From contig JAFEGM010000078.1 in NCBI GenBank assembly GCA_018240025.1, positions 1 to 64,000 on the forward strand: a stretch of 64,000 nt of DNA, given 5' to 3'. Positions 51,501 to 59,782 of this stretch are shown here, one piece after another; within the stretch, counting starts at the first letter, position 1, and the number at the start of each line of letters is the position of its first letter. Origin of the DNA: Verrucomicrobiota bacterium. GTDB lineage: Bacteria > Verrucomicrobiota > Verrucomicrobiia > Chthoniobacterales > SZAS-18. Made by a program: the position numbers and the translations under genes. The notes under the pieces were generated by a model. That model was not told where the DNA came from. It saw nothing but the letters and a program-made list of their open reading frames with translations, and ran no database searches.

Positions 51501-52440
51501 GGCGCTGGTCAATCCACGGCATTTGGTGCGAGATATTCAGAAAATCATCGCCGACACCTTCCCGAAGAACGTCGAGTTCACTTTTCGCCCGGATCGCTCG
51601 CTTTGGATGGTGACCGGCGATTCGACCCAGCTGCACCAGGTGTTCATGAACCTCTGCGTGAATGCCCGGGACGCCATGCCAGGTGGAGGGCGGCTGACGA
51701 TCACGATGCGCAATGCGGAGGTCGACGAGGTGTACGCCGGCATGAACCCCGAGGCGCGCCCGGGGAACTACGTGGTGGTCGAGGTGGCCGACACCGGCTC
51801 CGGCATTCCCCGGGCGCTACGGGACCGCATTTTCGAACCCTTTTTCACCACCAAGGAGATGGGGCGGGGAACGGGGCTGGGGCTTTCGACCACCATGGCC
51901 ATCGTCAAGAGCCACGGGGGTTTCATCAATGTGGTCAGCGAAGTCGGGCGCGGCACGAACTTCGAGGTGTTCCTGCCGGCGAATGTGGAAGGCGCGGCCG
52001 AAGCCGCGGAGAGTTCTGCAGGCGCAGACCTGCCGCGCGGTCAGGGCCAGTTGGTGCTCGTGGTCGACGACGAAGCGGGCATCCGGCAGGTGGCGAAATC
52101 CGCGCTCGAACGCTTTGGTTATCGAGTCCTGCTGGCAACCAACGGGGCGGAGGCGATCGCTCTGCACGCCATGCACCGCGAAGAGATCGCGGTCGTGCTC
52201 ATCGACATGTCCATGCCGGTGATGGACGGGTCGACCGCCATCGTGGCCATCCGGGCGATCAATCCGCAGGTGCGGATCATCGCCTCCAGCGGTCTGACCT
52301 CGCGGGAGGAAATCGACTCCGCCGTCCGCGAAGGCCGCTTCCACTTCGTGCCCAAGCCCTACACCGCGGAGAAGATTCTGCGCGTGCTCTCCGAGGCGCT
52401 CGGTCCGGAACCCGGAGGCACCGCCGAATCGGGCCGGTGA
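48571..52440 (+). CDS. Hybrid sensor histidine kinase (PAS/GAF array, kinase, receiver)
   Basis: A 1289-residue soluble hybrid kinase without membrane spans. Order: PAS (about 25-150), GAF (165-310), PAS (320-440), two GAF-like domains (460-780), PAS (785-900), HisKA with His920 in I-A-H-D-L-N-N-V-L, HATPase with N-box N-L-C-V-N-A-R-D-A and G-T-G-L-G-L, and a C-terminal receiver with Asp1212 in V-L-I-D-M-S-M-P-V-M-D-G. Such kinases integrate several cytoplasmic signals. No dedicated regulator gene is adjacent, so its output passes by the built-in receiver to an unknown partner. It ends eight bases from the convergent RND pump gene. Confidence 0.9.
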   Translation: MNEDRPSPPAARAAAGTVPPDQGEDRWTPADRDRTIVSLLADAVWAWELNPNRFEWHEGRQRCFGYESAAEARTFDFWEERLHPEDRSRVQRRLRTALAGAEGAWADRFRFRCRNGTYAHVEAHTRILREAEGKPIRLVGALTDITERAQRELEIEHAVEMQAGIVRLLHDLTTRDFDLSAALQLVASRTLELVRASGVALDLVEGSDVVCRAAVGAIARQPGDRGNWPGPLADEALRAGKLVVCADAEVDPRVDRAACRAIGARSVVVLPVRLGEGALGLLKAVSQRADAFRAGETSNLLVLAGAVGAVIQRYRAIGQLRVSESNYRLIFEQNPQPMWTFDARTLRFLAVNRAAIEHYGYSAEEFAAMSLRDLHLPEDVRALERAVSQQPPGEKSFSFWRHRRKDGSVISVEVSSDSLQLDGATARLVLAQDVTERVRTERELAQVHRTERMLSRCHEALVRAASEHQLLEAICSLAVDVGGFRMAWVGYAQQDAGRTIVPMAHAGPAEDYLGNGRLSWDKEQINGRGPAGRAVRTGEVVICEDVQKEGEADPWLHHAARCGFRGLAYLPIRDLDRVLGAMGLLSHEPLRLHPSEVRLLRQLADDLAFGLSTIRARQARQRTLDAILTTARGVSASIGSAYFPRLMESMAAALGAPVGLVAEFLPGHARARTISVVVDGQHLESFEYDIVDTPSACIEREQLCVVERGLCDRFPADPWLQRVGAQAYVGTALLNSEGHVIGVVAVMYRAPIAEPEFISSTLRIFGARASAELERKRADAQVREQASLLDKAQDAILVRDLQHRITYWNKSAERLHGWTADEVLGRGARDFLYRDQAAFDESTAKALESGEWTGEMEHLTKDGRTLEVECRLTLVRDEGGAPTSILAIHTNVTERKKLEAQFLRAQRMESIGTLAGGIAHDLNNVLAPILMSVQLLQDELKDEQGRALLEVLETSCQHGADLVRQVLSFARGVKGQRALVNPRHLVRDIQKIIADTFPKNVEFTFRPDRSLWMVTGDSTQLHQVFMNLCVNARDAMPGGGRLTITMRNAEVDEVYAGMNPEARPGNYVVVEVADTGSGIPRALRDRIFEPFFTTKEMGRGTGLGLSTTMAIVKSHGGFINVVSEVGRGTNFEVFLPANVEGAAEAAESSAGADLPRGQGQLVLVVDDEAGIRQVAKSALERFGYRVLLATNGAEAIALHAMHREEIAVVLIDMSMPVMDGSTAIVAIRAINPQVRIIASSGLTSREEIDSAVREGRFHFVPKPYTAEKILRVLSEALGPEPGGTAESGR

Positions 52441-52448
52441 TCAAGGGC

Positions 52449-55400
52449 TCAAGCTGAGGCAGGCTCCCCGGCCGAGGCCGGGGCCTGGACGCCCGGCGCG
52501 CTGCCGCGGCGGAAGAATGGGATCGTGTCGAGCCACGCTTGGAACTTCTCGCCGTAGAGGAAGAGCACCGGCGTGATGTAGAGCGTGATGATCTGCGATA
52601 CGATCAGTCCGCCCACGATCACGAGCCCGAGCGGGCGCCGCGCCTCGCCGTCCGCGCCCCAGCCGAGCGCCAGCGGCACGGCGCCCATCAGCGCAGCCAG
52701 GGTGGTCATGATGATGGGGCGGAACCGTTCCAAACTGGCTTCGTGTACGGCTTTCTCCGCGCCCACGCCTTCCGCCATGCGCTGGATGGCGAAGTCGATC
52801 ATCATGATGCCGTTCTTCTTCACGATGCCGAGGAGGAGGAAGATACCGACGAAAGCGTAGAGCGAGCATTCCTGGTCGAAGATCAGCAGCGTGGCCAATC
52901 CGCCCACCGCCGCGACGGGCAGCGAACTCAGCACGGTCAGCGGGTGCACGTAGCTTTCGTAGAGGATGCCGAGGATCACGTACATCGCGAAGACCGCCGC
53001 GATCATCAGCACGCCCAGTGCGCCCACGGTTTCGGCGAACACCTTAGACTCGCCCTGCGGCGAGCCAGTCACGGTCGGCGGCAGGACTGCTGCGGCCGTC
53101 TTCTCGACGAACGCCGCGGCGTCGCCGATGGCCTCGCCTTCCTTCAAATTGAAGGAGATCGTGGCGCAGGGGAACTGGTTGAGATGCTGCACGCTGCGCG
53201 GCCCGACCACCTCGGTCCAGCGCGCCACCGCGCTCAGCGGCACAAGCGTCTTGTTGTCGTCGGCCCGCACGAAGAGCAGCTTGAGGTTCTCCGGGACCGA
53301 GCGCTGCTGGTCGTCCACCTCGAGGATGACCTGATACTGGTCGTTCGCCTTCTTGATCAGGTAGACGAAGTTTTGTGAGTAAGCGTTCCGCAGGGCCGAG
53401 AGAATGCGCTGGGCGGACACGCCGTAGGTCGCGGCCGGCTCGCGCAGGATCTCGATCGAGAGGTTGGGTGTGTTCGTCTGCAGGTCGTTGTTGACGAAGA
53501 GGAAGCCCGGATAGCTACGCAGCTTCGCCGTCAGTTCTTCGGTCGAGCGCCGCACTTCGTTGCCGTCGAGGCCGGTGATCGTGTACGAAAACTTGCCCTG
53601 GGCATTGCCGGCCGCGCCCGTGCTGATTTGTAGCACCGCGTTCGGCGAGATGAAGGCCGCCACGCCCGGGATCTTGTTGATCTCGGTGATGATTTCCCGG
53701 ATCACCCGCTGGATCGGGGCACGTTCCTTGCGGTCGCGCAGGAAGATGACCGTGAAGACATCGAAGCCCTGCGTGCGAACGAGCGATTTGTCGACCGCCG
53801 GGTGCTCCTTCACGATCTTCTCGATCTGCGACAGATAGCCGCGCAATTGCTCCGGCGACGTGCCTTCGGCGCAGCGAATCACGCCGCGCGCGAAGCCGCT
53901 GTCGCCGACCGGGAGGAAACCGACGCGCTGCAGGCCGAAGAGGACGTAGGTGGCGACCAGGCAGAGCACGAACGCCACCACCGAGACGAGGCGGTGCCGG
54001 AGCGCGATGTCGAGGGTGCGTCCGTAGCCGGCGATGACGCGGTCCATGAACACCGACATCTTCCGCTCCATCCAAGTCTTCGAGCCGCTGAGATGCCCGT
54101 GCAGCAGCGTGGAGCACATCAGTGGAGTCAGCGTCAGCGAGACTACGCCCGAGGCGACGATGGCCACGATGATGACGATGGCGAACTCGCGGAACTGCAG
54201 GCCCAGCACGCCGGGCATGAAGACCAGCGGCAGAAAGACCGCGGCCAGCGAAAGGGTCATCGAGATGATGGTGAAGCTGATCTCCTTGGCGCTGGCCAGC
54301 GCCGCCTGGATCGGAGGCTCCTGCAGGTGCTCCATGCGGCGCACGCAGTTCTCGAGGAAGACGATGGCGTCATCGACCAGGAACCCGATGGCCAGGGTCA
54401 GCGCGAGCAGCGAGAGGTTGTCGATGCTGTAATTCAGCCGCTGCATCACGATGAACGTGATGAAGAGCGACATGGGCAGGGCCACGACCGGAATGAGCGT
54501 GTCGGCGGCGCGTCCGAGGAAGACGAAAATCACCACCACCACCAGGATGAAGGCGATGAAGAGCGTCTCCTGCACATCGTTGACTGAGGCCACGATGGTG
54601 GCGGAACGGTCGTAAGTCGGGATGAGATCGATGGACCCAGGCAGCTCGCGCTTGAGCTGCGGCAAAAGCTCGCGGACGGAGCGGGCCACGGCCACCGTGT
54701 TCGAGCCCGGAGCGCGCGAGACAGCCAGGGTGATGGACGAGGCGGGCGTGGGCTGTCCGCGCACATTGAAGATGCGGGCAAAGCGCTCGTCGCTGATCGA
54801 CTCGGAGACGGTCGCGACGTCGCCGAGGCGGATGACGTTGCCGTCGCGTTCGGCGATGACCAGACGCTGGTAGTCTTCCGCGGTTTCCAGCTGTCCCTGC
54901 GGTTGCAGCAGGAACGTCCGGTTCGGGCCGTCGAACTGGCCGGCGCCCTGGTAGCTGGTGCCGGCGCGGATCGCATTGGCCAGGTCCTCCATGGTGAGCG
55001 CGCGAATGGCGAGCTTGGAGGGATCGGCCTTCACGCGGATGGCGCCCTTCGAGCCGAAGAGATCGACCTTCGAGACGCCCGGCAGGATGGAGATGCGCTG
55101 TGCGACCAGCGTGTTGGCGAAGTCGTAAATCTGCGCGTAGGTCAGCGTTTCGCTCGTCAGCGCGATGAAGAGGATCGGCTGCTCGTTCGGGTTCTGTTTG
55201 CTCAGCGTCGGCGGGGAGGGGAGATCCGCCGGCAGCGCGCTGAGGGCCTGTTGGATCGACGCCTGTACATCGGTCGCGGCCGAGTCGATGCTCTTGCTCA
55301 GATTGAATTGCAGCGACAGCTGGGTGAAACCCTGCGTGCTGGTCGAGGTGATGAGATCGACGCCGTTGATCTGCAGGAATTGCCGCTCGAGCGGCGTGGC

Positions 55401-55589
55401 CACGGTCGCCGCCATCGTTTCCGGGCTCGCTCCCGGGTAGCCGACCCCCACGCTGATGACCGGGAAATCGACCGTCGGCAGATCGTTCACCGGCAGCGAA
55501 CGGTAGGCCAGGATGCCGAAAATAATGGTCGTGACGCTGAGCAGCAGCGTCATGACCGGCCGGCGGATGAAGGGCTCGGAGAAGTTCAT
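52449..55589 (-). CDS. RND efflux pump inner-membrane transporter
   Basis: A 1046-residue RND (HAE1/MdtB-type) proton-driven exporter. The start N-F-S-E-P-F-I-R-R-P-V is typical. Twelve spans with two large periplasmic loops; the proton-relay pair lies in G-F-L-V-D-D-A-I-V-F-L-E-N near 405. F-A-M-Y-V-I-L-G-I-L-Y-E-S-Y near 880 and G-I-V-K-K-N-G-I-M-M-I-D-F-A near 930 are RND motifs. It is 10 bases downstream of the adaptor gene. No TolC-type outer-membrane gene is in the cluster. Substrate range is unknown. Confidence 0.92.
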   Translation of the reverse strand: MNFSEPFIRRPVMTLLLSVTTIIFGILAYRSLPVNDLPTVDFPVISVGVGYPGASPETMAATVATPLERQFLQINGVDLITSTSTQGFTQLSLQFNLSKSIDSAATDVQASIQQALSALPADLPSPPTLSKQNPNEQPILFIALTSETLTYAQIYDFANTLVAQRISILPGVSKVDLFGSKGAIRVKADPSKLAIRALTMEDLANAIRAGTSYQGAGQFDGPNRTFLLQPQGQLETAEDYQRLVIAERDGNVIRLGDVATVSESISDERFARIFNVRGQPTPASSITLAVSRAPGSNTVAVARSVRELLPQLKRELPGSIDLIPTYDRSATIVASVNDVQETLFIAFILVVVVIFVFLGRAADTLIPVVALPMSLFITFIVMQRLNYSIDNLSLLALTLAIGFLVDDAIVFLENCVRRMEHLQEPPIQAALASAKEISFTIISMTLSLAAVFLPLVFMPGVLGLQFREFAIVIIVAIVASGVVSLTLTPLMCSTLLHGHLSGSKTWMERKMSVFMDRVIAGYGRTLDIALRHRLVSVVAFVLCLVATYVLFGLQRVGFLPVGDSGFARGVIRCAEGTSPEQLRGYLSQIEKIVKEHPAVDKSLVRTQGFDVFTVIFLRDRKERAPIQRVIREIITEINKIPGVAAFISPNAVLQISTGAAGNAQGKFSYTITGLDGNEVRRSTEELTAKLRSYPGFLFVNNDLQTNTPNLSIEILREPAATYGVSAQRILSALRNAYSQNFVYLIKKANDQYQVILEVDDQQRSVPENLKLLFVRADDNKTLVPLSAVARWTEVVGPRSVQHLNQFPCATISFNLKEGEAIGDAAAFVEKTAAAVLPPTVTGSPQGESKVFAETVGALGVLMIAAVFAMYVILGILYESYVHPLTVLSSLPVAAVGGLATLLIFDQECSLYAFVGIFLLLGIVKKNGIMMIDFAIQRMAEGVGAEKAVHEASLERFRPIIMTTLAALMGAVPLALGWGADGEARRPLGLVIVGGLIVSQIITLYITPVLFLYGEKFQAWLDTIPFFRRGSAPGVQAPASAGEPASA

Positions 55590-55599
55590 GGCGCCTGGT

Positions 55600-56769
55600 T
55601 CAGCCCTCGCCGCGTTTCGTTTCGCCTTCCGGACCGGCCACGACGCTGGGCGGCGGCACGGTCTCCGTCACCTTCACCGTCGCGCCGGGCGAGAGGAAGA
55701 GATGACCGGTGACCACGACGGTCTCGCCTTGCCGGATGCCATCTTCGATCACTACATCGCCGCCGTGGCGCTGCCCCGGACGCACCGGGCGGATGGCGAC
55801 CTTCTTCTCGCCGCCGATGACGAAGACGAACGTCCCGATCTGCCCGACCTGCACCGCCTGACTCGGGACGAGGACCGCCCCCTTGGCCACGTCGAGCACC
55901 AGCCGCACATTGACGAACTGCCCCGGCCAAAAGGCTCGGTCTTCGTTCTGTACGCGACCACGCAGGCGGACGGTGCCGTTGCCGACGGTGACCGCATTGT
56001 CGAGAAAGGCGAACTCGCCCTTGCGGCGTTTGGTGGGTTCGGCCGCCGACCAGACCTCGACGCTGAGCGTGCCGCGATTCTGGTAGGCTCGCACGGCCGG
56101 GAGCTTTTCCTCAGCGATGGTGAAATCGACGAACAGCGGATCCTGTCGGGCAATGGTGACGAGCGTCGCGCCCCCCGGGAAATTGACGAGGTTCCCCCGA
56201 TCGACCAGCCGCTTGCCCGCCCGGCCGCTGATCGGCGCGCGTACCGTGCAGAATTCGAGGTTCAGCTTGGCAGTCTGGACGTTGGCTTCATCGGCGCGCA
56301 CCAAGGCCTGCAGTTCCGCCAGCTGCGCGCGGGACTGATCGAAATCCTGCGATGAAGCGACCTTCTTCTCCGCCAGGGAATCCATCCGCTTCATCTGCGC
56401 CTGTTGGTACGCGAGCTTGGCCTGGTTCTGGCCGAGCGTGGCGTTGGCCTTGTCGAGCGCGGCCTGGTAGGTGCGCGGATCGATGCTGAAGAGGACGTCA
56501 CCCTGTTTGACCTCGGCGCCGTCCTGGAAGTGCACCTCGACGATCTGGCCGGCCACCTGGGCCTGCACGTTGACGATCTCGGAGGCCGAGGTGTTGCCGA
56601 TCTCGTCGATGTAGAGGGGCACGTTGCGCGTGAACGCCGTCGCGGCAGTGACCGGGCGGGGCGGCTGGGCGGCAGGGGGAGGTTTTGCGCTTCCACGCAG
56701 GAACCATGCGCCTCCGAACGTCGCTGCCGTCGCCAGGCCCGCGTAGAAAACAAGCTGGCCTAGTTTCAT
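55600..56769 (-). CDS. RND efflux periplasmic adaptor protein
   Basis: A 389-residue membrane fusion protein (MdtA/AcrA type) bridging the RND pump and an outer-membrane channel. An N-terminal membrane anchor (about 5-22) is followed by the lipoyl half-motif V-Q-A-Q-V-A-G-Q-I-V-E-V-H-F near 70, an alpha hairpin (about 105-170), the second lipoyl half C-T-V-R-A-P-I-S-G-R near 175 and a beta-barrel and membrane-proximal part. First gene of the two-gene leftward operon. There is no Cys lipobox, so anchoring is by the helix. Confidence 0.9.
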   Translation of the reverse strand: MKLGQLVFYAGLATAATFGGAWFLRGSAKPPPAAQPPRPVTAATAFTRNVPLYIDEIGNTSASEIVNVQAQVAGQIVEVHFQDGAEVKQGDVLFSIDPRTYQAALDKANATLGQNQAKLAYQQAQMKRMDSLAEKKVASSQDFDQSRAQLAELQALVRADEANVQTAKLNLEFCTVRAPISGRAGKRLVDRGNLVNFPGGATLVTIARQDPLFVDFTIAEEKLPAVRAYQNRGTLSVEVWSAAEPTKRRKGEFAFLDNAVTVGNGTVRLRGRVQNEDRAFWPGQFVNVRLVLDVAKGAVLVPSQAVQVGQIGTFVFVIGGEKKVAIRPVRPGQRHGGDVVIEDGIRQGETVVVTGHLFLSPGATVKVTETVPPPSVVAGPEGETKRGEG

Positions 56770-57019
56770 TATGGGGAATATGGAACTTCCGGCGCGCGGC
56801 CCCCGCTGTCAAAGCTCATGCCACGCCGATGCTGCGAAAGCCGCGCGACCCGCTGCAGCTTTGAGAAGGCATCGCCTCTCATCCTTGAAACGCGTGTACC
56901 GACCGCTGACCCGAATTCATGCGACAGCCCTGAAGGGGCGAAACCCGAGCGGGCGACGGACGCAGCGGCTGTCAGCCAATGGACTAAAGTCTGGCACGGA
57001 ACCTGTTCTATCTCCGTCC
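56770..57019. other. Intergenic stretch with paired hairpins
   Basis: Upstream of both the RND operon and the helicase. It holds two adjacent potential RNA stems: GACAGCC (56923-56929) with GGCTGTC (56967-56973), and GCCA (56975-56978) with TGGC (56992-56995), extended inside by GAC/GTC. No known riboswitch is recognised. No gene longer than a few codons is supported. Confidence 0.35.
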
Positions 57020-57094
57020 ATGCGTCTTTTCGTTGCCACCTGTTTCGCTGGAGTCGTGCTCGGTCTGCTGCTCGTAAAGGTCATGGGTGCGTAG
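57020..57094 (+). CDS. Possible 24-residue single-span peptide
   Basis: A short frame M-R-L-F-V-A-T-C-F-A-G-V then Leu/Val-rich and ending V-M-G-A. It would be a single transmembrane helix with one basic residue at each end. No ribosome binding site is evident. It lies just after the paired hairpins and 102 bases before the helicase. It is as likely chance as gene. Confidence 0.2.
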   Translation: MRLFVATCFAGVVLGLLLVKVMGA

Positions 57095-57196
57095 CGCCGG
57101 GGCCGCGGGGCGGAGTCGGCCGTCGCGTCGATTTCCGCAATCCGCATTGGCCTTCGTCCGGAAAGCGGGCGACACCTCGCGCCCGCGTCCGAACGC

Positions 57197-59209
57197 ATGC
57201 GACTTTTCGACCTCAACGATCCTCAGCTCCGCGCCGTCAAGCAGACTCAGGGACCGGTCCTGATCCTGGCCGGCGCGGGCACGGGCAAGACCCGCACCAT
57301 CACCGCGCGCATCGCCTACCTGATCAGCGAAGGCGTGCCGCCGGAGCACATCCTGGCGGTCACCTTCACGAACAAGGCGGCCGATGAAATGCGCGAGCGC
57401 GTGGCCCACGCCGTGGCGCCGGAGAAGGCCAAGCTGGTCACGGTCTCGACCTTCCACGCGCTCTGCGTCCGCATCCTGCGCCAAGACATCGAGAAGCTGG
57501 GCTACAAGGGCAACTTCACCATCTACGACCAGTCCGATGCCACCGGGCTGATCCGGCAGATCATTCACCGCGTCGCGGCCAAGGACGAGAAGCTGGAGCC
57601 CTCGGTCGCCCAGAATGCGATCTCCAAGGCCAAGAACCTGGGGGTCGACGCGCCGAGCAGCGACGCCGAGACCGAAACGCTGGCCGGCGCGGTCTTCGCC
57701 CGCTACCAGCGCGAGCTGAAGCGGCTGAATGCGGTCGACTTCGACGACCTGCTGCTGCTGGCCGTGAAGGTGTTGCGGGATCACGACGATGTCCGCGCGA
57801 AATGGCGCGGCCGCTACCACTACCTGATGGTGGACGAGTTTCAGGACACCAACCGGCTGCAGCTGGATCTCGTGCGGCACCTAGCTGCGGGCGAACCGCC
57901 GAACGTCTGCGTGGTCGGCGACGACGATCAGTCGATCTACGGCTGGCGCGGGGCGGACGTGAGCAACATCCTCGAGTTCGAGCGGCATTTTCCGCGGCCC
58001 ACGGTGGTCGCGCTCGAGCAGAACTACCGCAGCACCGGCCACATCCTCGATCTGGCCAACAGCCTCATCCGCCACAATCCGCGGCGCCGCGCCAAACGGC
58101 TCTGGAGCGCTGAAGGCGAGGGGAAGAAGCCGCAGCTGGTGGGTGCGCCGGACGATCGGGAGGAGGCGCTCTACGCGGTGCAGGAGCTGCATCGCATCGG
58201 CCACGATTTCGCCGTGCCGTGGAAGCAGTTCGCCGTGCTCTTCCGCACCAACGCGCAGTCGCGGCTGATCGAGGAGGCGCTGCGCGAGCGCAACATTCCG
58301 TATCGCATCGTGGGCGGGAAGAGCTTCTTCGACCGACGCGAGATCAAGGACGTGCTGGCGTATCTCTCGCTGCTGCTCAACACCGCCGACGACGTCAGCC
58401 TCTTGCGCGTGATCCAGGCCCCGCCTCGCGGCATCGGCGAGGCCACGGTCGAGCGTGCGCTCGATTTCAGTATCGAGCACAAATGCGGGCTGCTGGCGGC
58501 GCTGCAGCATCCCGATTTCCACGGTGTGCTGGCCAAGAAGACGCGCGAGGCGATCAAGACGTTCGTGGCCTTCCTCGATCGCTTCGAGACGCGGATGTTC
58601 GAGCCGCTGGCCAAGTACGCCGACGTGACCAAGGAGCTGCTGAACGAGAGCGGCTACCTCGAGGACCTGAAACGCGGCTGCAAGGACGAGGCCGAGTTCG
58701 ATCGGCGCTCGGAGGCGATCCACGAGCTGCTGCTCGATCTCGAGCGGCACCAGGAGAAGAGCCGGAACAACGGTCTGCGCGAGTTCCTCGACAAGCTCAG
58801 CCTCGATCGCGAGAAGGACGAAGACGACAAGGAGAAGGATGCGAAGGACGGGGTTACGCTCATCACCCTGCATGCGGCGAAGGGGCTCGAGTTCGACTAC
58901 GTGTATGTGCTCGGACTCGAGGAGGGGCTGCTGCCGCACGAGCGCTCCAAGAACGAAGGCACGCTCGACGAGGAGCGGCGTCTGCTCTACGTGGCCATCA
59001 CGCGGGCCCGCAAACAGCTCACGCTGCTCTACTGCCGCGGGCGTCTTCGCTACGGTCAGGTGCTGCCGCGGCAGGCCAGTTCGTTCATCCGCGAGCTCGA
59101 CACCCGCCATTACGAGACCGTCAACTGGCACCAGCAGGTGAATGCGCCAGTCGAGGAGAGTGCGGGACTCAGCGCCTTCGCCCGCATGAAGGCCATGCTC
59201 GGCGGGTAG
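57197..59209 (+). CDS. UvrD/PcrA/Rep-type superfamily I helicase
   Basis: A 670-residue ATP-dependent 3'-5' DNA helicase for repair and replication restart. Q-motif L-N-D-P-Q-L-R-A-V near 6, Walker A L-A-G-A-G-T-G-K-T-R-T near 24-34, D-E-F-Q-D-T-N (motif II) near 214, G-D-D-D-Q-S-I-Y-G-W-R-G near 238, V-A-L-E-Q-N-Y-R-S-T near 271, T-L-H-A-A-K-G-L-E-F near 556 and V-A-I-T-R-A-R-K near 597. Shorter than E. coli UvrD because the C-terminal tail is minimal; size is close to Rep or PcrA. The precise orthology is not decided. Confidence 0.92.
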   Translation: MRLFDLNDPQLRAVKQTQGPVLILAGAGTGKTRTITARIAYLISEGVPPEHILAVTFTNKAADEMRERVAHAVAPEKAKLVTVSTFHALCVRILRQDIEKLGYKGNFTIYDQSDATGLIRQIIHRVAAKDEKLEPSVAQNAISKAKNLGVDAPSSDAETETLAGAVFARYQRELKRLNAVDFDDLLLLAVKVLRDHDDVRAKWRGRYHYLMVDEFQDTNRLQLDLVRHLAAGEPPNVCVVGDDDQSIYGWRGADVSNILEFERHFPRPTVVALEQNYRSTGHILDLANSLIRHNPRRRAKRLWSAEGEGKKPQLVGAPDDREEALYAVQELHRIGHDFAVPWKQFAVLFRTNAQSRLIEEALRERNIPYRIVGGKSFFDRREIKDVLAYLSLLLNTADDVSLLRVIQAPPRGIGEATVERALDFSIEHKCGLLAALQHPDFHGVLAKKTREAIKTFVAFLDRFETRMFEPLAKYADVTKELLNESGYLEDLKRGCKDEAEFDRRSEAIHELLLDLERHQEKSRNNGLREFLDKLSLDREKDEDDKEKDAKDGVTLITLHAAKGLEFDYVYVLGLEEGLLPHERSKNEGTLDEERRLLYVAITRARKQLTLLYCRGRLRYGQVLPRQASSFIRELDTRHYETVNWHQQVNAPVEESAGLSAFARMKAMLGG

Positions 59210-59302
59210 CCGGACTTCGCCCGGACACGTCCGGGCCCTATGCCACAGTCGGGGACATTCCCGGACTGACAGTGCCGGGCGTCCGCGGGACACTCACGGT
59301 CG

Positions 59303-59695
59303 ATGCAGATCACGCGAATCGATCATCTGGTGCTGACGGTGCGCGACGTGGAGGCGACCTGCGCCTTCTACGAGCGGGCACTGCTGCTGGAGCCCATCCG
59401 CTTCGAGGGCGGGCGCCGGGCGCTGCGCTTTGGCGAGCAGAAGATCAACCTGCACCCGGCAGGCGCCTCGTTTCAGCCGCATGCGCGCTATCCGACCCCC
59501 GGCTCGGGCGATCTCTGCTTCGTGACCACGACGCCGCTGGCGGAAGTGCAGGAACATCTCGAGCACGCCGGCGTGGTCCTCGCCCTCGGCCCGGTGGCGC
59601 GGACCGGGGCGCTCGGGCCGATGACCTCGGTGTATTTTTACGATCCGGACGGCAATCTGGTCGAGGTGGCGGTATACGACGCGCCACCCGCGTAG
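59303..59695 (+). CDS. VOC family (glyoxalase-like) protein
   Basis: A 130-residue vicinal-oxygen-chelate protein with two beta-alpha-beta-beta-beta units. Likely metal ligands are His8 in R-I-D-H-L-V-L-T-V, Asp/His positions in the middle and Glu in D-G-N-L-V-E-V-A near 118. Closest in feel to the small virulence-associated or fosfomycin-type VOC proteins, but the substrate is unknown. It begins 93 bases after the helicase gene. Confidence 0.8.
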   Translation: MQITRIDHLVLTVRDVEATCAFYERALLLEPIRFEGGRRALRFGEQKINLHPAGASFQPHARYPTPGSGDLCFVTTTPLAEVQEHLEHAGVVLALGPVARTGALGPMTSVYFYDPDGNLVEVAVYDAPPA

Positions 59696-59730
59696 ATCCG
59701 CTGACCGCCGGGCACGCGCGTCGAAGCCAC

Positions 59731-59762
59731 AAAAAAGGGCGGGCCGCTCGCGCGACCCGCCC
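59731..59762 (-). terminator. Terminator of the glutamate dehydrogenase gene
   Basis: GGGCGGG (59737-59743) pairs with CCCGCCC (59756-59762). On the minus strand the hairpin is followed by TTTTTT (complement of 59731-59736). Confidence 0.85.
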
Positions 59763-59782
59763 GGAAATCGAATCGGCTAGGC

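Noticed and set aside
48265-51636. A 1,123-codon open frame antisense to the hybrid kinase gene
   Set aside because: Same GC-bias artefact; the kinase on the other strand has complete motifs.
56992-57006. Possible sigma-54 promoter (TGGCACG-N4-CTGT)
   Set aside because: The -24 half fits, but the -12 element has GT in place of the near-invariant GC, so it is not claimed.
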